A stretch of DNA of 64,000 nucleotides from Ooceraea biroi (lineage: Eukaryota > Arthropoda > Insecta > Hymenoptera > Formicidae), in NCBI RefSeq assembly GCF_003672135.1, contig NC_039506.1, positions 18,694,497 to 18,758,496 of the forward strand, in the 5' to 3' direction. Positions 47,142-58,451 of this stretch are shown in pieces. Each line of letters begins with the position of its first letter. Position 1 is the stretch's first letter. The position numbers and the translations under genes are program-made. The notes below the pieces were generated by a model that was given only the letters and a program-made list of their open reading frames with translations, was not told the DNA's origin and did not search any database.

Positions 47142-48426
47142 TTGGGTTGTTCGGAAAGTAATTTCGTTTTTCACAAAGAGATGTCGTTAGTCGCGTTCCT
47201 CGATACTTAACCTTACTCTAAGCGGCAAATTCGTTTTATATTTTGACAACTGACATTTCAGACGTCATTTAGTATCTTATTGTGTTGCGATCTGTCAAGT
47301 AATTTTTTTTGGCATCACATCAAACATGGAAAATCAAAGTGAGCATTATCGTAATATTTTGCTTTTTTACTACCGAAAGGGTAAAAATGCAGTGCAAGCG
47401 AGAAAAAATTGTGTGCCGTGTACGGAGAAGATGTATTGAGTGAACGTCAGTGTCAGAATTGGTTTTCGAAATTTCGTACTGGAAATTTCGATTTGAAAGA
47501 TGCACCACGTTCAGGTCGGCCAATTAAAGCTGATGACGAGAAAATAAAGGCTCTGGTGGATGCAAACCGTCGCATAACAACACGCGAAATTGCTGAAAAG
47601 TTAAATTTATCGAATTCGACTGTTTACGATCATTTGAAACGCCTTGGATTCGTTTCAAAGCTCGATATTTGGGTTCCACACAATTTAAAGGAAATTGACT
47701 TGATTCGACGCATTACCACCTGCGATTCATTGTTGAAACGTGAAGAAAATGAACTATTTTTTAAGCGAATCATAACTGGAGATGAAAAATGGATTGTTTA
47801 CAACAATGTTAAGCGAAAACGATCATGGTCCAGGCAGATGAACCTGCTCGATCGACATCCAAGGCAGATATTCATCAAAAGAAGATCATGCTTTCTGTAT
47901 GGTGGGATTGGAAGGGAATCGTATTTTTCGAGCTACTACCAAGCAACCAGACGATTGATTCGAAAGTGTATTGTCGTCAGCTGGATGAATTGGATGCTGC
48001 CATCAAGCAGAAGCGACCAGAATTGGCGAATAGGAAAGGTGTCGTATTCCATCACGACAATGCCAGACCACACACAAGTTTGGTCACTCGCCAGAAGCTT
48101 TTACAGCTTGGATGGGATGTGCTACCACACCCACCATACTCTCCTGATCTGGCACCATCCGATTACCATTTGTTCCGGTCTCTACACAATTCTTTGAACA
48201 ATGTAAACTTCGATTCAAATGAAGGCGTCAAAAATCACTTGCTTCAAATTTTTGTCAATAAGGAGAAGAACTTCCATGAGCGTGGAATCTTAAAGTTGCC
48301 AGAAAGATGGCGAAAGGTAGTGGAACAAAATGGCCAATGCATCACTGAATAAAATTTATTCTAAATATGAAAAAACCGCTTTTCATTTTTCCTTGAAAAA
48401 ACGAAATAACTTTCCGAACAACCCAA
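47142..48426 (+). mobile_element. Mariner copy B, between OR3 and OR4
   Basis: A 1285-bp element flanked by TA, with ends TTGGGTTGTTCGGAAAGTAA and the complement. It is inserted in the upstream flank of OR3, at a TA close to the site used by copy C upstream of OR5 but not the same one. Confidence 0.95.
47326..48352 (+). pseudogene. Frameshifted mariner transposase (copy B)
   Basis: Same two 1-base deletions as copy A, compared with intact copy C: the A-run at about 47403 and CAGGCAGATG at about 47834. The halves with TGDEKWI and with HHDNARPH lie in different frames. It differs from copy A by only a few residues (WVPHNL here, WVSHNL in A). Confidence 0.9.
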
Positions 48427-49578
48427 TATTTTACTTATATATATACATATATATAATTTTTCACCTGAATTCCAATGTAATCATTTGTTTAACGTAGCGG
48501 CTTGTTAAACTTTTATAAACATTACATTTTTATTGCAAAGTAGCAATGTATATTTTTAGTCATATCTGATTTACTATTTCTATTCATATGTGTTGTATAA
48601 TTTGCACATATATCACTACTCTGTATTTGGTGTACACCCTGTCTGCATGTATTTTGACGAGGCTCTTACATAATGCCAGCTATTCTTCTTCTTCTTCTTT
48701 ATAGTGCTTAACTGAATCTTTACTCCAATAATTTAAAATGACACAAAGGTTTTTATTTCTAAGGTCACGTTCAGACAGAAGTGCCGCGCACACTCGAGTT
48801 TTGCGACTTTTACACGGCACCGTATACTGCACAGGCAAATATGACTATTTTTAACTGATTCTGGTTTTACAACACGTTAAGATATGTACGTCAAAAAGAG
48901 CAAAATAAAATGTCAAAAGAAAATTACTAGTATTTGTCTCGCGCAAAACCTTCAAGAAAATAGCCTAGTTTTTCGACCGTCACAATGGTATCCTCCCTTT
49001 GCACTGGACAGTACATAAAACTCCACTACACTTTAGCAGCTTAATCACACAGGATAAATAATGATAAATTACACATTTTTATTGAGATATGCTTACGTAT
49101 TTGTTTAAAATATCTTCACAAGCCCCATCACTGAATACGTAATATTTAATTTATTTATTAACATTTAAAAGGCTATAATTGTAATATTTATAATATTTAT
49201 AATAATAATTTACATAACATTTATATAATAATATTTAAATAACGTAATAGTTAAATAACTATAATATTTCACTTTTTAATCATCACCATTTCATTTCTTC
49301 TTATCTGCAACTTTTATTCTAATGATAAATTTTATACGTTTCCTGTGAGAAACATTTCAGACCTGATTTTATCAGATTATCTGATTGTACCTACAAATCA
49401 AGTAATGTTTCTCTTTGCTTTCTGCATGTCGTTATAGTTTTGAAAGAAAAATGCTACCAATTTTCTTACCAACTTCCTAATTTTTTAAGCTCAATGGGAC
49501 AAGAGAATGTCAGCATTTTCATTTAGTTTTATATCTATTTACTGTGTTCTAATATACGATATTGGACATATACTTCCG
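48427..49578. other. OR3-OR4 spacer
   Basis: OR duplication-unit flank: 48.46-48.69 kb matches the far upstream flank of the OR unit, and 48.8-49.57 kb the 3' flank of OR4. The latter is the single-copy version of the palindrome arm at 42.6-42.95 kb. No gene. Confidence 0.5.
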
Positions 49579-52235
49579 TTAGTCTTGGAGAGATAGCATA
49601 AGAGTGAAATAAGATACTGATGTACTTACTAGCTGCAAACAAATACATTCTCCTCAGTTTACCTTTCTCATTACTTTTAAGTTTTAAACAATGCATTATT
49701 CATATGTATTGTATGAAATTAAATGTATAACTTTACCGACGCAAAGCTCTCTATAGATAATGTGAATAATCCACCAATATTCAATGTGAAAGCTTTGTTA
49801 CTCCTTTGTAATAAGAACAAGATCAACTTCTGTATCTTCAACGGTACTAAGTACCATGGAGCATTGTAACTATAAAAAATGTGACATAGAATTGACAATT
49901 TAAGAATTATCAAATCTATTATTTTTTAAAAAGTATTATTTTTTAAAATTATGGAAGTATAGAAGTAGAGAATTATTAATAAGATGTATGAGCGCTTTCA
50001 TCACTGAAAATTACATCAATAAAATTATAAAAACAACAGATAAAAATATTTCATACACCATAAGAAATATATGATCATTACAATCCGTAATTTCCTGTCC
50101 AGCATAGTTGGTTAGAAACATATATAGAAAAAGACAAATGATAGTAAAAAGATATCCTACTATCTTTTCGGTTTCTTGCATAGGAGATTTAACTTGCAAT
50201 ATCTAAAACACCGTCATTATGCAATTAATACGTTAACATCTCTAATACTATTTATATCTTTAAAATTAACCATTTTCTACACAATCTCTAGTACATTTTT
50301 AAAACTTTGTGTTTAAGCAATTAGCATGATATTTAGAATTTAGTTTCTTAATATGTTCTCTTAATAGGATATTTATCTTCTTATTAAAACTTTTTTTCGA
50401 CTTAAATATTGTAAACCGTTACGTAGATCAGTCATAAGTAATATTTAATATAAAAACCTTACTGCATAAAGATTCAAACTCATACAAAGCACAGAAATAA
50501 TTGTTACAATGAAAAGTGATCGTTCCATGTCGCCCACAACAATTTTGGCAATCCTTGAAAAATTGGATATAATCAGATTACAATAAGTTACCATGAAATA
50601 ATTTAAATATATTTTAATTTCATGTTTGACTATCTTTGACTACATTTAGTTAATTAACTACAATAATTGCCTCATACAGCAGCAATTAGTATTAAAATTG
50701 TAATTTCTATTAATTCTTGTTTCCTGTATTAATGCATACTATTTTATGTCTATAATAATAGCTTCCAAACAAATACGTTTTCCTTTGCTCATCGACGTTA
50801 TCGGTAATAATAATGTATACATATTATCTAAATATTATTATATAAATACTAACTCCATAGCTTTGCGATGAATGTCCACGGCACAGATAAACTCCTTGTA
50901 AATCATGGTTTCATTTTTTATAGTAATACATTGTAACGTAGCAGTTATTGCTTGTTCAAAGCGGTAGCTGTAAATATTATCTTCGCTATAATTACATCTA
51001 GATATTAGGTTTTCTAGTCTGTGAAGTAAAATCTATTTTTCCCACAATGTGGATAAATATCCGTTTTTTGTTTTTCTAATTTTATTTCTTTACCTAGCAA
51101 TTCTCAACATTCCACAGATATGTTTGAAACATGAGACCACCATTGTTGCTACCGCTAAAATTACAGCTGTTCCTACAGGTAAAACTGCGTTTAGATATAG
51201 GAGCAATAAATAGAAATATCTTTCCTGTACGGCGAAGTATGTAGTCACAGTTACTATGAGGTGGCGCGCATAGGTCACATTCTTGGGCATAATCATATCA
51301 CAAATGTATGGCCAACATTGTATTACAGTAAGATAAGCATGATTGCATATTCCAACTACTAAACATTATATCTTTTAGATAAACAATAAGATACATATAT
51401 GCAATATAATACAATATAATGTGCAATATAATACAATATAATGTGCAATATAATACAATATAATGTGCAATATAATACAATATAATGTGCAATATAATAC
51501 AATATAATAAATCAGTAAATCCTAATTTTTTAGTCAATATTTTAATCTATTTTACTTCAATTCTAAAATTAATAAATAATCACAATCATAGAAGTTAACA
51601 GGTCTTCTTCTTACATATACAGGCGAGCGTTATTCGTTTTGCAATGTTTCCATATTTGTTATAGATCGCAATTTCGTTCGAATCCTTTAGTCTGTTGTAG
51701 ATGTATTGAAATTGCTCCAATAAATATCTTATCTATTGTATTAACAATATTTTATGCTGGATAGTATTGTAAAGTATGAAAAAAAAGTTTTACATAGTAC
51801 ACTTTATTATAGGAATTTATTTACTTTTGGAGAAAATAAAAAATTAACTTACAGTTTCTATGTTAATCCAAAAGGAGATATAAGTCATCAGGAAGAAAGT
51901 ATAATACGTTGATATAGAAAGCAAATGAATAGTAAATTCGAAGGAATATTCTACAAAACAAAGTCTTGAAAGCTGGAATTAAAACTTTCTTGGGATTTAT
52001 TTCCTTCAAAAACTCATTGCCTCATCTAAATGACATGTAAATTATACAATAGCAAACATTAAGACTAGAAATATTCACGTACCACGAATATGACAAAGCT
52101 TGTCAAAATACTAAGACACAATGCTGCCTGACATGGAGCAAACTTTGATTGTTGATAAGGCCACAAGCCAACAGCGAGTAATGCAATCCTGTTCAAGCTG
52201 AAATATTCTTGGACCAAGATACGCGTTTTATACAT
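49579..52235 (-). CDS. Odorant receptor, nine exons (OR4)
   Basis: Predicted odorant receptor of 397 aa with the most compact gene of the five and no transposon in its introns. Exons: 52235-52083, 51972-51853, 51732-51615, 51358-51094, 50967-50854, 50553-50463, 50202-50057, 49869-49737, 49632-49579. All junctions are GT-AG; the exon 7 donor is GTATGA where the paralogs have GTAAG. Exon 1 begins MYKTRILVQEYFSLNRIALL. Exon 4 differs from OR1 by changes such as NAVLPVGTA. The C-terminus SYFTLMLSLQD is the same as in OR1. Intron 3 holds a 22-bp tandem repeat. Its unbroken flanks make it the best reference for empty sites in the other ORs. Confidence 0.9.
51401..51508. repeat. 22-bp tandem repeat in OR4 intron 3
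   Basis: About five copies of a 22-base unit, AATGTGCAATATAATACAATAT. The equivalent introns of OR3 and OR5 contain about one unit, so it expanded in OR4 only. Confidence 0.9.
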
Positions 52236-52880
52236 GATCCTGTGGTTATCGAGTTACGTTTGACTGCAAACTATTTTGGGACGGTTCGTAAAACATCATC
52301 TCGCATATAGGAGCACTTGCGAATTATATAATCATATAATAACATTATATAAAATTGTATAATTTTTCTCTACCACAGTAAGTTGTCATGTAAATTGTTT
52401 AATAATATAAACGGAGTATAAGATAGCACATAATAGCGATCGATACATACTTTGTCACCTACTTCCGAGAAGAGCGGCGATTAAGTGATCAATATAATGG
52501 GGGAAGGAAATTCGCCATGTGTTTATTTTCCATGGAAAATTATTCGTAAAATAATATCGAAACTCACGCATGCGTATATCACCTTTTCTTTAACGGCAGA
52601 ATTTCATGCATTTCATTGCACTATGTGCATTCGTAAAGTTCACTTCTCCGGTGAAGTCGGCAGCGTCCGATATATCTTAAAAAAGGTCTATTAACATTAC
52701 TTAAAGAGAGCCGTGATATTGACTGATAAATATCAGCAGTTTCTAGCAGGTACCTCTTTTTTTATTCGCATTTGAGTTAACTCAGAAAAACCTGGTGTTA
52801 GTGATTTTAAATATCGAAACATATTATGTTTACTATTTTATACTATCAAGTGCAGTAATGCCGACTTTACTATTGAACGT
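52236..52880 (-). promoter_or_regulatory. OR4 upstream conserved block
   Basis: Homologous to the other OR upstream blocks. ACGCATGCGT lies at 52566-52575, 331 bases before the ATG. Confidence 0.5.
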
Positions 52881-53415
52881 GAATAATAATAAATTAAACA
52901 ATTGTTATTGAGATATGTTTACTTATTTGTTTAAAATAGCTTCGCAAGCCCCATCACTGTATAGTTAATATTTAATTTATTTATATATTAACATTTAAAT
53001 TGCTATAATTATAATATTTATAATATTTGTAATAATAATAATTTACATAAACATTTATATAATAACATTTAAATAACGTAATAGTTAAATAACTAAAATA
53101 TTTCACTTCTTAATCGTCACCATTTCATTTCTTCTCATCTGCACCTTTTATGCGAATGATAAATTTTATACGTTTAATGTGCGAACCATTTCAGACCTGA
53201 ATTTGTCAGCTTATCTGAATGTACCTACAAGTCAAGTAATGTTTCTCTTTGCTTTATGCACGCCGTTATGGTTTTGAAAGAAAACTGTTATCAATTGTCT
53301 TACCAATATCTTAATTTTTTAAGCAATGGGACAAGAGAATATCAGTATAGTTTCATTTAGTTTTATATCTATTTATTCTGTTCTACTTTACGATATTGTA
53401 CATATTATACTTTCG

Positions 53416-53537
53416 TTATTCCTGGAGAGATAGCATAAGAGTGAAATAAGATACTGATGTACTTACTAGCTGCAAACAAATACATTCTCCTCAGTTTACC
53501 TTTCTCCTTACTTTTAAACAATGCATTATTTATGTAT

Positions 53538-53569
<32 letters not shown>

Positions 53570-56500
53570 TGTATAACTTTACCGAAACAAAGCTCTCTAT
53601 AGATAATATGAATAATCCACCGAAATTCAATGTGAAAGCTTTGTTACTCCTTTGTAATAAGAACAAGATCAACTTCTGTATCTTCGACGGTACTAAGTAC
53701 CATGGAGTATTGTATCTATAAAAAATGTGGCATGGAATTGACAATTTGAGAATTATTAATTCTATTATTTTTAAAAAAGTATTATTTTTAAAAATTATGG
53801 AATTAGAGAATTAGAGAATTTTTAAAAAGATGTATGAGTGCTTTCATCACTGAAAATTACATCAATAAAAATATAAAAACCACAGATGAAAATATTTCTT
53901 ACACCGTAAGAAATATATGATTATTACAATCCGTAATCTCCTGTCCAGCATAGTTGATTACAAACATATATAGAAAAAGACAAATGATAGTAAAAAGATA
54001 TCCTACTATCTTTTCGATTTCTTGCATAGGTGACTCAACTTGCAATATCTAAAACACCGTCATTGTGCAATTAATATCTTAACATCTCTAATAATATTTA
54101 TATCTTTACAATTAATCATTTTCCATACAATCTCTAGTGAATTTTTAAAACTTTGTGTTTAAGCAATTAGCATGATATTTAGAATTTAACTTCTTATTAT
54201 GATTCTCTTAATAAGATATTTATCTTCTTATTAAAACTAATTTTTTTCGAATTAAATATTGTAAAACGTTACGTAGATCAGTCATAATATCGAATGTAAA
54301 AACCTTACTGCATAAAGATTCAAACTCATACAAAGCACAGTACTCGTGATAACAATGAAAAGGGATCGTTCCATGTCGCCCACAACAATTTTGGCAATCC
54401 TTGAAAAAATGGATATAATCAGATTACAATAAGTTACCATGAAATAATTTACTTAAAGTTTAATTTCATGTTTGACCACATTTGACTACATTTAGTTAAT
54501 TAGCTACAATATAATTGCTTCATACAACAGTAATTAGTATTAAAATTGTAATTCCTATTAATTCTTGTTTTCTGTATTGATGTATACTATTTTATGTCTA
54601 TAATAAGTGCTTTCAAACGTTTTCTCTTGCTTTATCGACGTTATCAGTAATAATGTATACATATTATCATATAAACAGTGACAGACTGAAGGAAAATTTT
54701 TGAGAGTAGGCGCTATTTTTTTTAGTTTTGGCTACTATAAGTGAAGAGGAAAATATCTTACAACATACATATAGTATACTAATGTTCTATTTTTGGGGAA
54801 GGGGGGAGAGCATATACATCACAAGTTATCTACCATGCAAAAATGACATTTATTTTTTATTTAAAAAAGATTATCAATTAAGAAGAAAGATTATTAATTA
54901 AGAAAAGTAGTTTACTATTAGTACTATTATTATTATTAATTAAAAGAAAAAGTATTTTAATATTTATACATTTTACAAAAAACATAATATCTTTGAAAAT
55001 AAAAAGAAATCAGTTAAACAATTTTTCAAAAAATAAAGCTCGGTTATCTTTTTCTGGCTCCGATTTATTAATACTTCTTCGTTGCTCATCACTAGCATTT
55101 CGATGGTTTTTTAACCATAATTTCGTGTATGGTACTGGGTTAAAATTGTCTACCATGTAAACGCTCAAAGCGAACGCAATCACCGTTACATGACAAACTT
55201 TGCACGTGCTCTGACGCCAGAGAGCGACGAACGTAATTGTTTAAAATACAGAGTTGACATTAGACTCTGAATCACAGCTACACTGCAAAACATGTCCACT
55301 TTAAATATAACGGAAAAAAAAGAATGTTTTTCCGCTTTTACTTTAAGTGTGAAATTAAAGCGGAATCATATATATATGATTCCGATTTATATATATATAT
55401 ATATAATATATTTGTCTGATCATCCGATGGCAATTCAAATTCGTCACAATCACATGCGGTACATTTGTCTCGAGGATTACCACGTCGATCGATTCCCATA
55501 TTGCTTGGATTACGACGATTAGACAAAAATATATGTCTAACACTTTATAACCATGTAACTCTACAACTATAAAGATGATCAGAAGAAATTCACGCTGCTG
55601 CCATATTGCGACTTGCCATAGTTACGTTATTTTCTTCCGCTTTAAATATATATGACCGAAATCGTAACCGATGATCACATCCTTTATAATATCCGTTATA
55701 ATGCTAGATTATTACCAGTCCTATTTATATAAAGGATTTTAAATTAAATATATATATATATATATATAATTTATATAGGACTGGTAATAATCTAGCATTA
55801 TAACGGATATTAAAAAGGATGTGATCATCGGTTACGATTTCGGTCATACCTATTTAAAGCGGACGAAAATAACGTAACTATGGCAACTCGCAATATATAT
55901 AATATATATATATATATATATGATTCCGCTTTAATTTCACACTTAAAGTTAAAGCGGAAAAAATTCCTTTTTTTCCGTTATATTTAAAGTGGACATGTTT
56001 TGCAGTGTATAGATAAGTGTTTAAGAGGGAATTTCATTATTCTTTGATTTATATTTCCCTAAAATGTATAGAATTTCTTCATGATTCGATTTTTTTCACT
56101 TTGATTTCTTACGAGTATGCGGCGCATACTCTGTATTTTTCAAAACTTTCTTGAGAGTATGCGGCGTCTAGAGCGTCTACCCTTTCAGTCTGCCACTGCA
56201 TATAAATACTAACTCCATAGCTTTGCGATGAATGTCCACGGCACAGATAAACTCCTTGTAAATCATGGTTTCATTTTTTATGGTAATACTTTGTAACGTA
56301 GCAGTTATTGCTTGTTCAAAGCGGTAGCTGTAAATATTATCTCCGCTATAATTATATCTAGATATTAGGTTTTCTAAATTCTATGAAGTAAATTCTGTTT
56401 TCCCCGCAATGTGGATAAATATCCGTTTTCTGTTTTTCTAATTTTATTTCTTTACCTAGCAATTCTCAATATTCCACAGATATGTTTGAAACATGATAAC

Positions 56501-57519
56501 AGCATTGTTCCTATCGCTACAATTGCAGTTGTTCCTACAGTAAAAACTACGTTTAGATATAGAAGAAATAAATAGAAAAATCTTTCCTGTATGGCGAAGT
56601 ATGTAGTCAGAGTTACTATGATGTGGCGCGCATAGGTCACATTTTTGGGCACAATTATATCACAAATGTATGGCCAACATTGTATTACAGTAAGATAAAC
56701 TTGATCGCATATTCCAACTACTAAACATCATTTCTTTTAAATAAACAATAAGATACATATATGCATGTGCAATATAATACAATATAAAGAATCAGTAAAT
56801 CATAATTATTTAGTCAATATTGCAATCTATATTTTACTTCAATTCTAAACTAATAAATAATCACAATCATAGAAATTAATTAAGGTCTTCTTTTTACTTG
56901 TAAAGGCGAGTGTTAGTCGTTTTGCAATGTTTCCATATTTGTTATAGATAGCAATTTCTTTCGAATCCTTTAGTCTCTTGTAGATATATTGAAATTGCTC
57001 CAATATATATCTTATCTATTGTATTAACAATATTTTATGCTGGACAGTATTGTAAAGTATGAAAGAAAATTATTTACATAGTATACTTTATTGTAGGAAT
57101 TTATTTACTTTTGTAGAAAATAAAAAATTAACTTACAGTTTTTATATTAATCCAAAAGGAGATATAATTCATCAGGAAGAAAGTATAATACGTTGATATA
57201 GAAAGCAAATGAATAGTAAATTCAAAGGAATATTCTACAAAACAAAGTCTTGAAAGCTGTAATTAAAAATTTCTTGGGATTTATTTGCTTCAAAAGCTCA
57301 TTGCCTCATCTAAATGACATGTAAATTATACAATAGCAAACATTAAGACTAGAAATATTCACGTACCACGAATATGACAAAGCTTGTCAAAATACTAAGA
57401 CACAATGCTGCCTGACATGGAGCAAACTTTGATTGTTGATAAGGCCACAAGCCAACAGCGAGTAATGCAATCCTATTCAAGCTGAAATATTCTTGGACCA
57501 AGATACTCGTTTTATACAT
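53416..57519 (-). CDS. Odorant receptor, nine exons (OR5), with a hAT-type insertion in intron 5
   Basis: Predicted odorant receptor of 397 aa. Exons: 57519-57367, 57256-57137, 57015-56898, 56720-56456, 56327-56214, 54399-54309, 54048-53903, 53715-53583, 53469-53416. The frame is open, although a 1.5-kb element sits in intron 5 (56213-54400), only 8 bases inside the exon 5 donor when its target duplication is counted. The exon 3 donor is GTAAAA, weaker than in the paralogs. Exon 1 starts as in OR1 (MYKTSILVQEYFSLNRIALL). Distinctive changes: QERFFYLFLLYLN in exon 4, YNTPWYLVPSKIQK in exon 8 and a stop after LSLQE. A (TA)n tract (53538-53562) lies just downstream of exon 8 in intron 8. Confidence 0.9.
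55409..55504 (-). pseudogene. Coding-like fragment with a CxxCxC motif
   Basis: Minus-strand open stretch starting ATG at 55504, with residues MGIDRRGNPRDKCTACDCDE and then FELPSDDQTN. Spaced cysteines suggest a zinc-binding motif. It runs out into AT microsatellite. It could be part of the parent element's gene or a captured host exon; the family is not recognised. Confidence 0.35.
55600..55895. repeat. Inner foldback within the nested element
   Basis: Arms of about 130 bases (for example GATTATTACCAGTCCTATTT against its complement) around a (TA)n centre near 55750-55765. This is a third level of nesting. Confidence 0.75.
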
Positions 57520-58261
57520 GATCCTGTGGTTATCGAGTTACGTTTGACTGCAAACTATTTTGGGACGGTTCGTAAAACATCATCTCGCATATAGGAGCAA
57601 TTGAGAATTATATAATCACATAACATTATATAAAATTGTATAATTTTTCTCTACCACAGTAAGTTGTCATGCAAATTGTTTAATAATATAAACGGAGTAT
57701 AAGATAGCACATAATAGCGATCGATACATACTTTGTCACCTACTTCCGAGAAGAGCGGCGATTAAGTGATCAATATAATGGGGGAAGGAAATTCGCCATG
57801 TGTTTATTTTCCATGGAAAAATATTCGTAAAATAATATCTTGGTCAAAACTCACGCATGCGTATATCACCTTTTCTTTAACGGCAGAATTTCATGCATTT
57901 CATTCCGCTATGTGCATTCGTAAAGTTCACTTCTCCGTTGAAGTCAGCAGCGTCTGATATATCTTAAAAAAGATCTATAACATTACTTGAAGAGAGCCGT
58001 GGTACGTATTGACTGATAAATACCAGCAGTTTGTAGCAGGTATTTTTATCTGCATTTGAATTAACTCAGAAGAATCTAGAATTACTATAGTTTTAAATAT
58101 CAGAATATATATTATTATTTTATGCTGTTAAGTACAGTAATGCCGACTTTGATATTGAACTTGATATTTAACCAAGTCATGATGAAATAATTATAATAAT
58201 TATAATAAATTAACATTTAATTAAAATTTAATACGAATTTCAACGAACAAGAATATTACTT
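57520..58261 (-). promoter_or_regulatory. OR5 upstream conserved block
   Basis: Homologous to the other OR upstream blocks. ACGCATGCGT lies at 57853-57862, 334 bases before the ATG. Confidence 0.5.
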
Positions 58262-58423
58262 CCCAGCAAACACAAAGTAACAGTAATATACATTTTAGTT
58301 ATAATTTCCCACTCATTAATATAAATACAACATAACATACATGTTATGTAACAATTACATTGTTGAGTGGGAAATTATAACTAACATGTATATATATATT
58401 ACTGTTACTTTGTGTTTGCTGGG
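58262..58423. mobile_element. CCCAG-terminal miniature element upstream of OR5
   Basis: A 162-bp near-palindromic insert with ends CCCAGCAAACACAAAGTAAC and its complement. The paralogous site (OR1 upstream, read in reverse) is ATTACTTCTTGCAC; here it is split as ATTACTT and TTCTTGCAC, so TT was duplicated (2 bp). Confidence 0.85.
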
Positions 58424-58451
58424 TTCTTGCACATTATATTTTATTTATATA

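Larger units (their letters stand above)
55281..56007. mobile_element. TA-flanked foldback element nested in the hAT-type element
   Basis: A 727-bp insert between TA dinucleotides with ends CACTGCAAAACATGTCCACT and its complement; outer arms of about 100 bases. It contains a minus-strand coding-like fragment (55409-55504) and a further foldback at about 55600-55895. Confidence 0.8.
54676..56198. mobile_element. hAT-type element in OR5 intron 5
   Basis: A 1523-bp insert with an 8-bp target duplication CATATAAA (54668-54675 and 56199-56206). Ends are CAGTGACAGACTGAA and, at the right, the complement of CAGTGGCAGACTGAAAGG. OR3 has the uninterrupted site ATCATATAAATACTAACTCC. The 8-bp duplication and CAGTG ends are hAT features. 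No transposase; nearly half of its length is a later nested element. Confidence 0.85.

Noticed and set aside
51401..51508. CRISPR-like regular repeat
   Set aside because: The repeat units are directly adjacent without unique spacers, in an AT-rich insect intron; an ordinary minisatellite.
57766..57957. Small + strand open frames repeated upstream of OR4 and OR5
   Set aside because: They lie in the duplicated OR promoter block; the frame is not kept in OR1, OR2 or OR3 copies.
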